DNA of 64,000 bases from contig NZ_JACIDV010000011.1 in assembly GCF_014196515.1 (NCBI RefSeq), forward strand, positions 62,001 to 126,000. The letters are read 5' to 3'. Positions within the stretch are counted from its first letter, which is position 1, and each line of letters starts with the position of its first letter. The position numbers were made by a program, and so were the translations under genes. This DNA is from Rhizobium skierniewicense (GTDB taxonomy: Bacteria; Pseudomonadota; Alphaproteobacteria; Rhizobiales; Rhizobiaceae). The notes under the pieces are model-generated. The model had not been told where the DNA came from and did not search any database. It saw nothing but the letters and a program-made list of their open reading frames with translations. Shown in pieces: positions 52,228-61,468 of the stretch.

Positions 52228-52761
52228 ATGACCATGACTGAAAAGACCTACAACGTGCTGTTCCTCTGCACGGGCAATTCCGCTCGCTCTATTCTCGGCG
52301 AGTCCATCCTTAATCATGAAGGCAAAGGCCGTTTTCGGGCGTTTTCCGCCGGGAGCCACCCCAAGGGCGAGGTCAACCCGCATGCGCTGCGCGAACTGGA
52401 AGCGCTTGGCTATCCGTCCACGGGCTTTTCGTCGAAGAACTGGGATGTCTTCGCCGAGCCCGGCGCTCCCGAGATGGATTTCATCTTCACCGTCTGCGAC
52501 AGCGCCGCAGGCGAGGCATGTCCCGTTTGGATCGGACATCCGATGACCGCGCACTGGGGTGTCGAAGACCCGGCCGCCGTCGAGGGCTCCGATATCGAGG
52601 TACAGCGCGCCTTCGCCCAGGCGGCAAGGTTTCTCAAGAACCGCATCGCCGCATTCCTCAGCCTGCCTATGGACTCGATCGACAGAATGGCGCTGGAACA
52701 GAAGCTCCATCAGATCGGTCGCATGGAAGGCTCGACCTCCACACAGGAGGAAGGTGCCTGA
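52228..52761 (+). CDS. arsC: Arsenate reductase ArsC, low-molecular-weight phosphatase type
   Basis: The 177-residue protein has the P-loop LFLCTGNSARSILGE (C-x5-R) at the N-terminus and the acid loop DFIFTVCDSAAGEACPVW. It is related to the thioredoxin- or mycothiol-linked ArsC class. Two start ATGs (52228 and 52234) are possible. Its stop overlaps the acr3 start (TGATG). Confidence 0.92.
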   Translation: MTMTEKTYNVLFLCTGNSARSILGESILNHEGKGRFRAFSAGSHPKGEVNPHALRELEALGYPSTGFSSKNWDVFAEPGAPEMDFIFTVCDSAAGEACPVWIGHPMTAHWGVEDPAAVEGSDIEVQRAFAQAARFLKNRIAAFLSLPMDSIDRMALEQKLHQIGRMEGSTSTQEEGA

Positions 52762-53819
52762 TGTCCCTGTTCGAGCGCTACCTCACCATCTGGGTCTTCG
52801 TCTGCATCATCGTCGGCATCGCGTTGGGCCATCTGATGCCCGGCGTCTTCCAGACCATTGGTTCTGCCGAGATCGCCAAGGTCAATATTCCCGTAGCGAT
52901 CCTCATCTGGCTGATGATCATTCCGATGCTACTGAAGATCGATTTCCGCTCGCTATCGAAGGTCGGTAGCTACTGGCGCGGGATCGGGGTCACCCTGTTC
53001 ATCAACTGGGCCGTCAAGCCGTTCTCCATGGCGCTCCTAGGATGGCTGTTCGTCGGATGGCTGTTTCGTCCCTATCTGCCCGCCGACCAGATCGACTCCT
53101 ACATCGCGGGCCTGATCATCCTTGCCGCAGCACCTTGTACTGCGATGGTGTTCGTCTGGAGCAACCTGACGAAAGGCGAACCATTGTTCACGCTATCGCA
53201 GGTCGCCCTCAACGATGCGATCATGATCGTCGCGTTCGCACCTGTCGTCGCACTGCTCCTCGGTCTCTCCGCAATCACGGTACCATGGGACACACTGGCG
53301 ATTTCGGTCGCGCTCTACATCGTCGTCCCGGTCGTAATCGCGCAGGTGATCCGGGTCCGCCTAACGGCTGACAGCACAGATCGTGCGCTTGATGCTGTTC
53401 TCTCGAAACTCCAGCCGCTTTCGCTTATCGCGCTTCTGGCGACGCTGGTCCTGCTGTTCGGCTTCCAGGGTGAGCAGATCATTGCGCAACCGACGATCAT
53501 CGCCCTGCTGGCCGTCCCGATCCTCATCCAGGTCTACTTCAATTCCGGGCTGGCCTACATCCTCAACAGGATGGCCGGGGAACGCCACTGCGTCGCCGGA
53601 CCGTCGGCGCTGATCGGAGCCTCGAATTTCTTCGAACTGGCCGTCGCCGCCGCCATCTCGCTTTTCGGCTTCCAGTCGGGTGCTGCACTCGCGACCGTCG
53701 TCGGTGTTCTCATCGAAGTTCCGGTGATGCTCTCGGTCGTCTGGATCGTGAACCGTTCAAAGGGCTGGTACGAGGCTGCGCCAGCCGTCTCCCGAAACAC
53801 CGACAAGACAAGGATTTGA
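52761..53819 (+). CDS. acr3: Arsenite efflux permease Acr3
   Basis: The 352-residue ten-helix exporter for As(OH)3 has the family hallmark ILAAAPCTAMVFVWSNLTKGEP with the essential cysteine. Other Acr3 features are WLMIIPMLLKIDFRSL, LNDAIMIVAFAPVVALLLG and AGPSALIGASNFFELAVAAAISLFG. The start at 52761 overlaps the arsC stop. It is the main arsenite exporter of the operon. Confidence 0.95.
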   Translation: MSLFERYLTIWVFVCIIVGIALGHLMPGVFQTIGSAEIAKVNIPVAILIWLMIIPMLLKIDFRSLSKVGSYWRGIGVTLFINWAVKPFSMALLGWLFVGWLFRPYLPADQIDSYIAGLIILAAAPCTAMVFVWSNLTKGEPLFTLSQVALNDAIMIVAFAPVVALLLGLSAITVPWDTLAISVALYIVVPVVIAQVIRVRLTADSTDRALDAVLSKLQPLSLIALLATLVLLFGFQGEQIIAQPTIIALLAVPILIQVYFNSGLAYILNRMAGERHCVAGPSALIGASNFFELAVAAAISLFGFQSGAALATVVGVLIEVPVMLSVVWIVNRSKGWYEAAPAVSRNTDKTRI

Positions 53820-53821
53820 CC

Positions 53822-54247
53822 ATGGATGTCACCATCTACCACAACCCCGACTGCGGGACATCACGCAACACGCTGGGCCTGATCCGCCACGCGGGGATCG
53901 AACCTGATGTCATCGAATATCTGAAGACGCCACCGTCGCGCGCGGACCTCGCGAAAATGATCTCGGATGCCGGGCTGACGGTCAGGCAGTCCATCCGTGA
54001 AAAGGGAACGCCCTACGCCGACCTTGGTCTGGACAACCCTGACCTGACTGACGACCAGTTGCTCGATGCTATGATCGAAACCCCCATCCTGATCAACCGC
54101 CCTTTCGTAATCACGCCGCTAGGCACCCGGCTTTCTCGTCCATCGGAAGTCGTGCTCGACGTCCTGCCTGCCGAGGCATTCAAAGGCCCCTTCATGAAGG
54201 AGGACGGCGAGCAGGTTCTAAACCAGGAAGGAAAGTGCATTGTCTGA
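53822..54247 (+). CDS. arsC: Arsenate reductase ArsC, glutaredoxin type
   Basis: The 141-residue protein has the active-site motif [13 protein letters not shown] and conserved basic residues in [15 protein letters not shown]. It is a second, mechanistically distinct arsenate reductase in the same operon (glutathione/glutaredoxin-dependent). The start ATG is 53822, two bases after the acr3 stop; a TTG six bases earlier also opens the frame. Confidence 0.93.
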   Translation: MDVTIYHNPDCGTSRNTLGLIRHAGIEPDVIEYLKTPPSRADLAKMISDAGLTVRQSIREKGTPYADLGLDNPDLTDDQLLDAMIETPILINRPFVITPLGTRLSRPSEVVLDVLPAEAFKGPFMKEDGEQVLNQEGKCIV

Positions 54248-54950
54248 TACATTCCCCGCTCTTCACGATCAGCATCTTCAGTCGGTCGACATGGAATCCC
54301 TGCGACCTGCATTCTCGACGCACAAGCCCCGGATACTGATCCTCTATGGATCGCTTCGGGAGACCTCGTACAGCCGTCTCCTTGCCTTCGAAGTCCGTCG
54401 GCTTCTCGAGCGGCTGGGATGCGAAGTCCGGGTATTCGATCCGGCGGGTCTGCCGCTTCCGGACGAGGCGCCCGTCAGCCACCCGAAGGTTCAGGAACTC
54501 CGCGAAACGACCCAGTGGTCTGAAGGACACGTCTGGATCAGCCCGGAACGCCACGGTGCCTTGACCGGGATCATCAAGTCGCAGATCGACTGGATCCCGC
54601 TGGCGCTCGGTTCGGTGCGGCCGACGCAGGGCAAGACGCTGGCAGTAATGGAGGTCTCCGGCGGCAGCCAGTCTTTCAACGCCGTCAATCAGTTGCGCAT
54701 CCTTGGCCGCTGGATGCGGATGATCACCATCCCCAACCAGTCGTCCGTTGCGAAGGCCTACCAGGAATTCGATGCAGAAGGCCGCATGAAGCCATCATCC
54801 TATTACGACCGCGTCGTCGATGTCTGCGAAGAGCTGGTGAAGTTCACAATCCTCACGCGCGAGGCCTCGTCCTACCTTACAAACCGCTACAGCGAACGGA
54901 AGGAGGATGCTGAGAAGCTGGAGCAGCGCGTGAGCCTCAAGTCCATATGA
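54240..54950 (+). CDS. arsH: ArsH flavin-dependent arsenical resistance protein
   Basis: The 236-residue NADPH-dependent FMN reductase oxidises trivalent organoarsenicals. Signature runs are [50 protein letters not shown] and [24 protein letters not shown]. The start is TTG 54240 overlapping the arsC stop. The MFS gene start overlaps its own stop. Confidence 0.95.
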   Translation: MSDTFPALHDQHLQSVDMESLRPAFSTHKPRILILYGSLRETSYSRLLAFEVRRLLERLGCEVRVFDPAGLPLPDEAPVSHPKVQELRETTQWSEGHVWISPERHGALTGIIKSQIDWIPLALGSVRPTQGKTLAVMEVSGGSQSFNAVNQLRILGRWMRMITIPNQSSVAKAYQEFDAEGRMKPSSYYDRVVDVCEELVKFTILTREASSYLTNRYSERKEDAEKLEQRVSLKSI

Positions 54951-56134
54951 CAGCAAGGCTTCCAATCGCGGCCATCCTGGCACTCGGTGTCACCCAGATC
55001 ATCGGTTACGGCACCCTCTATTACAGCTTCAGCATCCTGGCGCCGGACATGGGTGCCAGCCTTGGCTGGTCGAAGGAGTGGGTTTTCGGCGCACTTTCAG
55101 TTGCCCTGCTGATTGGCGGGTTCACCGCGCCGTGGCTCGGCAGCCTGATTGACCGCGTCGGCGCGGGTGTGGTGATGACCATTGGCTCTGCCGTTGCCGC
55201 CGCCGCCTTGATCGCTTGCGCATATGCGCCCGGCAGAACCACCTATGTCGCCGCCCTAATTGGTATCGAGGTAGCCGCCAACCTTGTCCAGTACGGGGCC
55301 GCCTTTGCACTTTTGGTCCAGCTTCAGCCGACGGTGGCCCAGCGCAGCATCACCTATCTGACCCTGATCGCGGGTTTCGCCTCAACACTGTTCTGGCCGC
55401 TCACTTCGAGCCTGCACACGCACCTCTCGTGGCAGAACGTCTATCTGGTTTTTGCAGGACTCACTCTCCTAGTCTGCCTGCCGCTGCATGCGTGGCTGGC
55501 AACCGGGGTGACGCGTAGTCGCAAGCAGGCGATATCAACGCCGCCACAGCCGGTGATCGGCACGCTTCCACCGGATCACCGTCGCTCGGGGTTCCTGCTC
55601 ATGACCACGGCCTTCGCCTTGCAATATCTCGCAGGCTCGGCCGTTCTGGTGCACATGGTGCCGCTTCTGGCCGGACTGGGGCTTGGCACTAGCGCCGCCA
55701 TCGTCGGCACGCTGTTCGGCCCGTCTCAGGTCGCAAGCCGTCTGATCAACATGGTGTTCGGCACGCGACTCAATGCCCTGCATCTCGCCCTGATCTCAGC
55801 CGCGCTGATACCGGTCAGCGCGGTGATCCTGATCCTGAGTGCTCCCTCGATACCCGGTGCAATGGTTTTTGCCGTCATCTTCGGCATGGGCAACGGCCTG
55901 CTGAGCATCGTGTCGGGCACCCTGCCGCTGGCGCTGTTCGGCAGTGACGGCTACGGGAAGCTTCAGGGTAAGATGATGGCGGCCCGCCTGGTCGCTTCGG
56001 CACTAGCGCCCTTCGTGTTGGCCCTCACGATGGAGTGTTTCGGCATCCGTGTTTCGATTGGCGGGATCGTTGTCCTAGCGCTATTGGCAGTCGTTGCCTT
56101 TACAAATCTATTCCGCTTTCAACGAGAAGGTTGA
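54947..56134 (+). CDS. MFS transporter in the ars operon (ArsK/ArsJ-like candidate)
   Basis: The 395-residue twelve-helix major facilitator begins [28 protein letters not shown]. It has a motif-A-like [17 protein letters not shown] and later [22 protein letters not shown] proteins next to arsH in agrobacteria include the arsenite/antimonite exporter ArsK. Its partner gene for ArsJ (a GAPDH) is absent, so ArsK-like is the better guess. It is the last gene of the ars operon. Confidence 0.8.
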   Translation: MTARLPIAAILALGVTQIIGYGTLYYSFSILAPDMGASLGWSKEWVFGALSVALLIGGFTAPWLGSLIDRVGAGVVMTIGSAVAAAALIACAYAPGRTTYVAALIGIEVAANLVQYGAAFALLVQLQPTVAQRSITYLTLIAGFASTLFWPLTSSLHTHLSWQNVYLVFAGLTLLVCLPLHAWLATGVTRSRKQAISTPPQPVIGTLPPDHRRSGFLLMTTAFALQYLAGSAVLVHMVPLLAGLGLGTSAAIVGTLFGPSQVASRLINMVFGTRLNALHLALISAALIPVSAVILILSAPSIPGAMVFAVIFGMGNGLLSIVSGTLPLALFGSDGYGKLQGKMMAARLVASALAPFVLALTMECFGIRVSIGGIVVLALLAVVAFTNLFRFQREG

Positions 56135-56205
56135 TCCCGCCGAAGCTAAATACTGAGTTGATGACGGCCCCAAAACGCGTACGACATCTATGTCGCCTTC
56201 GCGCC

Positions 56206-56394
56206 GATACTGTTGAAAAACTCCCCTGGGCATCGGTAAGGCCGCGCCTTGCCCGGATCGTCAGGTATAGTTTTCTGACTGTGCGGGAGAGATGAAACCA
56301 CTTTGCGTCTGACGTGCTGGGGAGCGTGGCATGCGCAATATTATTTCAGGGGGCCCGAAGGAAAAACCGCCTGCTGGAGTTTTTCAACAGTATC
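56206..56394. mobile_element. MITE-like element with 19-bp perfect terminal inverted repeats
   Basis: GATACTGTTGAAAAACTCC (56206-56224) and its exact reverse complement (56376-56394) bracket 151 bases that lack a coding frame. Size and structure fit a miniature inverted-repeat element or the collapsed remains of an IS. No clear target duplication is visible. It lies at the right border of the ars operon. Confidence 0.72.
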
Positions 56395-56571
56395 CGCCAA
56401 GAGCCGTCACGTAGTAGCGGCTGCTTTGCGCCTAAAAGCGGTCATTGCGCCATTGACGGATTCCCGTGGGTTGTAGAAATAGGTCGCCGTCTTCAGCAAT
56501 GCGATCTCCGTACTCCCGCTCGAGGTCCTTTGCGAGAATGAGCTCATCGCGCGTTGGATGCCAGGCGGCTC
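56395..56571. other. Short intergenic stretch between the MITE and the methyltransferase
   Basis: No gene seen. The sequence contains the 3' flank of the methyltransferase gene; no terminator hairpin with a T-run is obvious. Confidence 0.5.
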
Positions 56572-58485
56572 TCATCTAACTGCTTCCTCATCCAGTGCGA
56601 CGGAGGTCGCAAATTCCAAACTAGGATCAAGTGGCGGCGCTTCGACCGTTGCCCGAGTCTCCGTTGCAAACATCATCGCCTGCCAGTCAATCTCCCACCC
56701 CCTCAGCGCCGACAACATCGCCAGACCCATCGCTTGCGCCACCGATGGCACGACCGCGTTTCCAATCTGGTCGGCCACTGGCCCGTGACCACCTACAAAC
56801 TTCCATGTGTCCGGAAACCCCTGCAATCTCGCGCGCATGCGGTTCGTCAGCCCAGGCACGAATCCTTCACGAGAGCCTTCATCTTCCGTCGGCGCAGTCT
56901 TAGCCGGAGGAGCGTAACGAAGTCGCTGCCTTTCGGAACGAATTTTCTCTCCATGACGAGCGCTGCCCTGGTAGCCCCGGATGGTGTCTGACCGGTAGTC
57001 GCGGTCCTTCATAGACTGCAGCCAGGCTTCTGCGTCGGACCAGCCGTTTTCACCCATAAGGTCGGCGAGAACGACGCCCACGTTCGTAGTCAGCTCCGGA
57101 AACTTTCTCGGCATCCGGAAGGCGCCCACCAAATCTTTGCGCATTCCCACCATCATGATGCGGGACCGGCTCTGAGCGACGCCGTAGTCCTTCGCGTTGA
57201 TCCGGTGGATTTCCGTCGAGTATCCTGCCTTCGAGAATTCGCGCAGGAGGAACGCGATGTAGTCCGCGTGGCGCGAATGCAGGATGCCCTCAACGTTCTC
57301 GAACAGGAATGCCTTGGGCGCTATCTCGCGTACAGCACGCACGCCTTCCATCATCAGGTCGTTCTCGTCGTGCCGCCCCTTCTTCTGGCCGACCGTGCTG
57401 AACGGGGTGCAGGGAAGCCCACCCGTCAGTAGGTCGATCCGCTGGTCGCGGTATTCCTTGAAGTCCACTTTGCGGATATCGGCTTGGATGACGTTCCAGT
57501 CCGGTCGATTGGCCCGCAGCGTGGCCACTGCAGTTTTGTTCATCTCGATCAGAGCGACGTGCTCGAATCCGGCGCGCTCCAAGCCAAGGGCCAGACCACC
57601 TGCACCCGCGCACAGCTCGACAACACGGGCACGGTAATGCCGCGGAGGAATTCCTGCAAACGGCTTGCGAGAAAGCCCTACGAAAGACATCCGGCTTTGC
57701 CCTGTCAAAGTCGACAGTACGCGCAATTCCATTGGCCCGATTTCATCAAGTCGACCGGCAGCTACGTCGCCAAGCATCTTGCGGGCCATCGCCATGCGAT
57801 AAGACGGCGTCGCGGGTCGTAGCGAAGCGGGGGTGGGCTCCTTACCAAACAGAGTATCGCATTCAGCTTCGAGGACTTCTGCCTGATGGCGCAGGCTTGC
57901 ATGAACGACAGGAGACTTCACACCGCCGGGTCGGAAATGCTGTCTTAGCTCTTCCACGAGGGAAGCGGTACGCACCTCGAAGGACGCAACCGCTGCCTTT
58001 GCCTGTCGGCGCACGGCCGCCGCGACTGCCCTCCTGTTCGCCGCTGTCAGCGCTTCGGCCGGTGTCAGCTTTGCGTCGGCCAACCGCTTCTTGATGAGGG
58101 CGACATCCTTCGTATCGATGCGAGCTCCGATCGCCATGCGCTCGAGGATTTCCTGCCGCGTGTCTTGGTCGGCGGCCACCAAGGACTTGATGACGGGAAA
58201 CGACGCTCGAGACTTCCGGAGAACCTGCTCGGATCCCTTCAAGGATTTCGCGAATCCCATGTAGGTGGACAACTCGGCTGCAGGCAGATTACAGCGTGCC
58301 TTGAGGAACGCCTTCGCTTCCCCGGCGGGCACGACGTCCGTCAGCCTTTCGATCTCGACGGCCATCGCCAGCACGCGATCGGCCATCTGCTGCTGCAGCT
58401 CCGTTATCCGCCTGATCGCCGCGGAAAGCGCCTGTGCTTTCGGATCGATGTCTGCCATTGAGATGTCCCCATTTGGGACGTCCAT
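56572..58485 (-). CDS. DNA (cytosine-5) methyltransferase with helical N-terminal domain
   Basis: The 637-residue protein has an N-terminal helical region of about 280 residues with an HTH-like patch (NLPAAELSTYMGFAKSL) and a basic coiled segment. A complete C5-methyltransferase follows: motif I VVELCAGAGGLALGLERAGF, motif IV GGLPCTPFST (C359), motif VI ENV (396-398), motif VIII QSRSR (438-442), and motif X GNAVVPSVAQAMG near the C-terminus. Target recognition is not readable. It is divergent from a nuclease-fold gene. The start is uncertain between 58485 and 58458. Confidence 0.9.
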   Translation of the reverse strand: MDVPNGDISMADIDPKAQALSAAIRRITELQQQMADRVLAMAVEIERLTDVVPAGEAKAFLKARCNLPAAELSTYMGFAKSLKGSEQVLRKSRASFPVIKSLVAADQDTRQEILERMAIGARIDTKDVALIKKRLADAKLTPAEALTAANRRAVAAAVRRQAKAAVASFEVRTASLVEELRQHFRPGGVKSPVVHASLRHQAEVLEAECDTLFGKEPTPASLRPATPSYRMAMARKMLGDVAAGRLDEIGPMELRVLSTLTGQSRMSFVGLSRKPFAGIPPRHYRARVVELCAGAGGLALGLERAGFEHVALIEMNKTAVATLRANRPDWNVIQADIRKVDFKEYRDQRIDLLTGGLPCTPFSTVGQKKGRHDENDLMMEGVRAVREIAPKAFLFENVEGILHSRHADYIAFLLREFSKAGYSTEIHRINAKDYGVAQSRSRIMMVGMRKDLVGAFRMPRKFPELTTNVGVVLADLMGENGWSDAEAWLQSMKDRDYRSDTIRGYQGSARHGEKIRSERQRLRYAPPAKTAPTEDEGSREGFVPGLTNRMRARLQGFPDTWKFVGGHGPVADQIGNAVVPSVAQAMGLAMLSALRGWEIDWQAMMFATETRATVEAPPLDPSLEFATSVALDEEAVR

Positions 58486-58650
58486 ACGACAACGAATCTT
58501 TCATCGCCGGTAATCGGATCGATAAAATGCAACCGATCTCAACGGGCTCGACGTGGTATGAACTCAAGAAATTCGAGAGGTGTCATATGGCAGTGATCGC
58601 TTACATTTAAGTGGCGGCATCAAAACCCGCGCCCCTTTTTTCAAGAAGTT

Positions 58651-59685
58651 GTGTCCCAAAGCGTAATCATTTCGATAATCATTTGTGATAGCGATGCCCG
58701 CGAAAGTAGAATTAGAGGCACGGTGACTGTGGCGGCATATGCAAGAGATCTGGGAACTTATGCGACGGCTGAAGAGAAGAAGTATCTCACGAAGAAAACG
58801 GTAGGCGGCGACAGCAGCAGAATTGGTTTGATATTCGAGGAGCGTGTCGCAGCGTTTAAAATCGTGGAGCAGGTGTCTCGTGTGAAAGCGAGAAGGCTGG
58901 AGGCAACCGATGTGAAGCTTTTGCTTCAGGCTAGGTCATTTGTTGACGACATCGCTTTTATCGTAAAGGATTCAGTGTTCTGGATCGAGGCTAAATCGGG
59001 CGAAGTCGGCTGGGGTTCCCTTGCTCAGGAGGTTGAAGCTGGTTCGACCACTAAACTCAAAAGGCCGAAACGAACCGTCGCTCAAAACTTTGCGAGCCAA
59101 ATGCGGGTTGACGACAGCGCAGGTCGGTCGGCGCAATACGCGCTAGCCATTCCTTCTTACGAAAGGGGAGTTGAACTCGCCTCGAAGCGCACAGCTCTGG
59201 GGTTGGGAGCTGTCTGCATTTTCGTCTTGCCTAACAGCAACAATATTCAAGAAATCGAACAACTGCACCCAGGGTTCAGGGAGTGCTTGAGAAAGATCTG
59301 CCCACTCAGTGAATCGGATCGGGATCTAGAAAACGTTCTTTGGGCAATCATGACCAGTTTGCGCAAGCTTGACGCGGGGCAACTCACCGATCTCGCATCG
59401 CTCGCTGTCGATGCCGATGTCCATTTCAAAGGCGTTTTGTCGATGGGCCCTAATCGGCGCCTTCGCGAAGATGTTGAGCGTGTCCTCTACGCGATTGGTC
59501 AAAGTGAGGATTTCAAATTTGCGGTTTGCGGCTCCGTCTTACACTATGTCCACGAGGGGGACCATGGAACTGGAAAGTTTACCGTGGGGTCAGAGAGCGG
59601 TTACGCATTCGAGCAGGACGTCCTAGACATGTCATCCGCCTCGTTCGACAATTTGGTCCCGCTTCTAAGGAAAAAAAGGCGATGA
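58651..59685 (+). CDS. Putative PD-(D/E)xK nuclease
   Basis: The 344-residue soluble protein has one clear nuclease-like core: SFVDDIAFIVKDSVFWIEAKSGEVGWG, matching the pattern D-x(n)-E-x-K (FWIEAKSG) of restriction-endonuclease folds. No named family is recognised for the rest (ERGVELASKRTALGLGAVCIFVLPN, and a C-terminal beta region VCGSVLHYVHEGDHGTGKFTV). Its position opposite a DNA methyltransferase suggests a restriction enzyme. The stop overlaps the next start (ATGA). The start is not well supported; TTG or GTG alternatives exist. Confidence 0.7.
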   Translation: MSQSVIISIIICDSDARESRIRGTVTVAAYARDLGTYATAEEKKYLTKKTVGGDSSRIGLIFEERVAAFKIVEQVSRVKARRLEATDVKLLLQARSFVDDIAFIVKDSVFWIEAKSGEVGWGSLAQEVEAGSTTKLKRPKRTVAQNFASQMRVDDSAGRSAQYALAIPSYERGVELASKRTALGLGAVCIFVLPNSNNIQEIEQLHPGFRECLRKICPLSESDRDLENVLWAIMTSLRKLDAGQLTDLASLAVDADVHFKGVLSMGPNRRLREDVERVLYAIGQSEDFKFAVCGSVLHYVHEGDHGTGKFTVGSESGYAFEQDVLDMSSASFDNLVPLLRKKRR

Positions 59686-60365
59686 TGAGTGATTTCGATG
59701 AGGACGTCGAAGCTAAGCTTGCGGATCTTTGGCGGACCGGCAATGAGGCCTCACTCGGGCAGCCGTTGGCTGAACTATTCGCTGCGAAAGTCCGTTTGGC
59801 TACCGAGAGCGTTCGTGTCGTCTGTATCGCTAACGACATCCATCCTTACGGTGAGATGTTTCTGGAGAGGCTAGACCAACTAACCGAAGGCGAGGTTAGC
59901 CTTTCCTGCTATTGGAACGATTATATACCCGCTCCATCAGAGAGAAACCATTGGGGTCCAAACTTTCTTCCGGATCTTGCGCCGATCACGCATCAGTTTC
60001 ACGACGAGAAGGGAATTCAAGTCGACCATATTGTAGTTTTTTCCACGGATATCGAGGAGGGGGCTACGGTCGCGGAAAATCTTTTGCGGACGCGGGAGAT
60101 CGTAGACGCTGGGATGGCAACCGTGGTAGCGCTGACCGCGACGCAGGATGATCTGATCTCACTTATGGAGCAAATTCAGGCACGAGACAACGAGTTCGAA
60201 CTACCGAACATACTTTTGGGCCTCAGTGATGGGCATAGAATGTCTCTCGCCTTCAGATCCTTGGCTCGTAGCTCGAATGATGAACCTCCCTATGGTGAGA
60301 CTGACATCCCACAGTTTGTTGTGGAGAAGATGGAAGCCAAGACAGCTCGCCGCCTTGGCCTTTAA
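59682..60365 (+). CDS. Unknown protein coupled to the nuclease gene, weak PRTase-like motif
   Basis: The 227-residue protein starts at ATG 59682 within the stop of the nuclease gene. It reads as an alpha/beta fold: VRVVCIANDIHPYGEMFLERLDQL, then DHIVVFSTDIEEGATVAENLLRTREIVDAGMATVVALTA. The latter resembles the PRPP-binding loop of type I phosphoribosyltransferases (hydrophobic strand, TD-I, then G-A-T). That resemblance is only a pattern; a receiver-like or other nucleotide-binding fold is possible. Tight coupling implies a joint function with the nuclease. Confidence 0.6.
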   Translation: MMSDFDEDVEAKLADLWRTGNEASLGQPLAELFAAKVRLATESVRVVCIANDIHPYGEMFLERLDQLTEGEVSLSCYWNDYIPAPSERNHWGPNFLPDLAPITHQFHDEKGIQVDHIVVFSTDIEEGATVAENLLRTREIVDAGMATVVALTATQDDLISLMEQIQARDNEFELPNILLGLSDGHRMSLAFRSLARSSNDEPPYGETDIPQFVVEKMEAKTARRLGL

Positions 60366-60842
60366 CAGCCAGTGCGTTACCTTTCAGGCGTCAGAACGCA
60401 CTACGCCGTAAAGCCAGGGAACGCCTCGACCTCGGAGCCGCCCAATGCGTCGCGAACCACAGATCAGAAGGCACCGACTGTTTGTTAAGTATTCCCCCAG
60501 CACTGCGACAAGCGGGACTGCTTCAAGCTGTCGCTTGATCTGAACAGCGACAGGCTGCAGAGTCCGACCCCTTGTCGGGCGCTCGAAATCAGCAGATCGA
60601 GGGTGCTGGCACCATGCGTGCGAAGGCGGTCCCGCCCTTTATACCACGACGCTTTTGCGATAAGATTACATCAGCGCCCCGGCAGGTAAATGCCGATGAA
60701 ATTGAATTCGCTATTGACTTTCTTATTTTTGTTCATATTTTGTTCCGCATGATCAAGATGCTGAACATATCTCGAATAGGTTGAACGGGCAGGCCGCTCC
60801 GAAGCGGCGCAGGCAACGTTTATCTAATCGAGGGTGTTCATG
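60366..60842. other. Intergenic region before the SOS-type operon
   Basis: About 480 bases without a gene I can support. The left part is GC-rich and non-coding; the right part turns AT-rich and holds the promoter and LexA box of the operon that follows. Confidence 0.6.
60714..60745 (+). promoter_or_regulatory. Promoter with overlapping alphaproteobacterial LexA box
   Basis: TTGACT (60714-60719) is followed after 16 bases by TATTTT (60736-60741). GTTCATATTTTGTTC (60731-60745) is a GTTC-N7-GTTC direct repeat with a T-rich centre, the LexA site of Rhizobiales and Caulobacter. It overlaps the -10, so bound LexA would block transcription. The first gene starts about 100 bases downstream. Confidence 0.78.
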
Positions 60843-61457
60843 ATGAGCTATCCGCATTTTGATACGTCAGCGGCCCTGTATGCCGCTTTTGATGAAGCTT
60901 CTTCTAAACTCTTCTATCCTAAGGGCACTGTACGGTGCTCAGGCGACCCAATGTATCGGTCACGAGCAGCGAGAGACCTTGGCTGCGTTCTAGACGTCGA
61001 TCCGGCTGTCGTCGCCTGGCTCTGCCTGCCATTGGAGTTCGATACTGAACTCGGCCCCCACGTTCCCGACTTTTTTGTCAACTACGAGCGCGGCAAACCC
61101 TTTCTCCTCGACGCTGTCGAGGATGAGGAAAATCCTGCGATCAAGGAAGGCGCTGCCCTTGCCGGTTACCAGTATCGGGGCATCCCGCGAAAGGAGATCG
61201 AGGCGGGTTTTCGGCTTGCCAACGCCCGTGATCTCCTTCGCTACGCCCACTCCAGGACGCCTCTGAACGACAGGATCAGAATGCTGTCCGCGCTTGACGA
61301 GGCAGGCTCCCTGACTGTCGCAGAATGCCTGCATATTTTCACTGAAGTTAAGCCGATGACAGGCATCTCTTGGATGGCCCTCCATCAATTGATCGCGCTC
61401 GATCTCGACGAGAGGATGATCGACCCCGAGACGGTCATCCGTCGCTTTCAGCGCTAA
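60843..61457 (+). CDS. TnsA-N-like protein with atypical active site
   Basis: The 204-residue protein contains AWLCLPLEFDTELGPHVPDFFVNYERGKPFLLDAVEDEE. This resembles the TnsA N-terminal/PD-(D/E)xK pattern (VPDF followed by a strand), but the expected E-x-K is replaced by DAVED. The remainder is helical (KEIEAGFRLANARDLLRYAHSRT, then a wHTH-like C-terminus MTGISWMALHQLIALDLDERMIDPETVIRRF). Start ATGs at 60840 and 60843 follow GAGGG. It is the first gene of the LexA-controlled operon, 11 bases before the AAA+/M41 gene. Confidence 0.65.
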   Translation: MSYPHFDTSAALYAAFDEASSKLFYPKGTVRCSGDPMYRSRAARDLGCVLDVDPAVVAWLCLPLEFDTELGPHVPDFFVNYERGKPFLLDAVEDEENPAIKEGAALAGYQYRGIPRKEIEAGFRLANARDLLRYAHSRTPLNDRIRMLSALDEAGSLTVAECLHIFTEVKPMTGISWMALHQLIALDLDERMIDPETVIRRFQR

Positions 61458-61468
61458 GCGAGGTTGTA

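Noticed and set aside
60572-60784. 70-codon plus-strand frame before the LexA-controlled operon
   Set aside because: It runs through the promoter and LexA box and shows no protein-like pattern.
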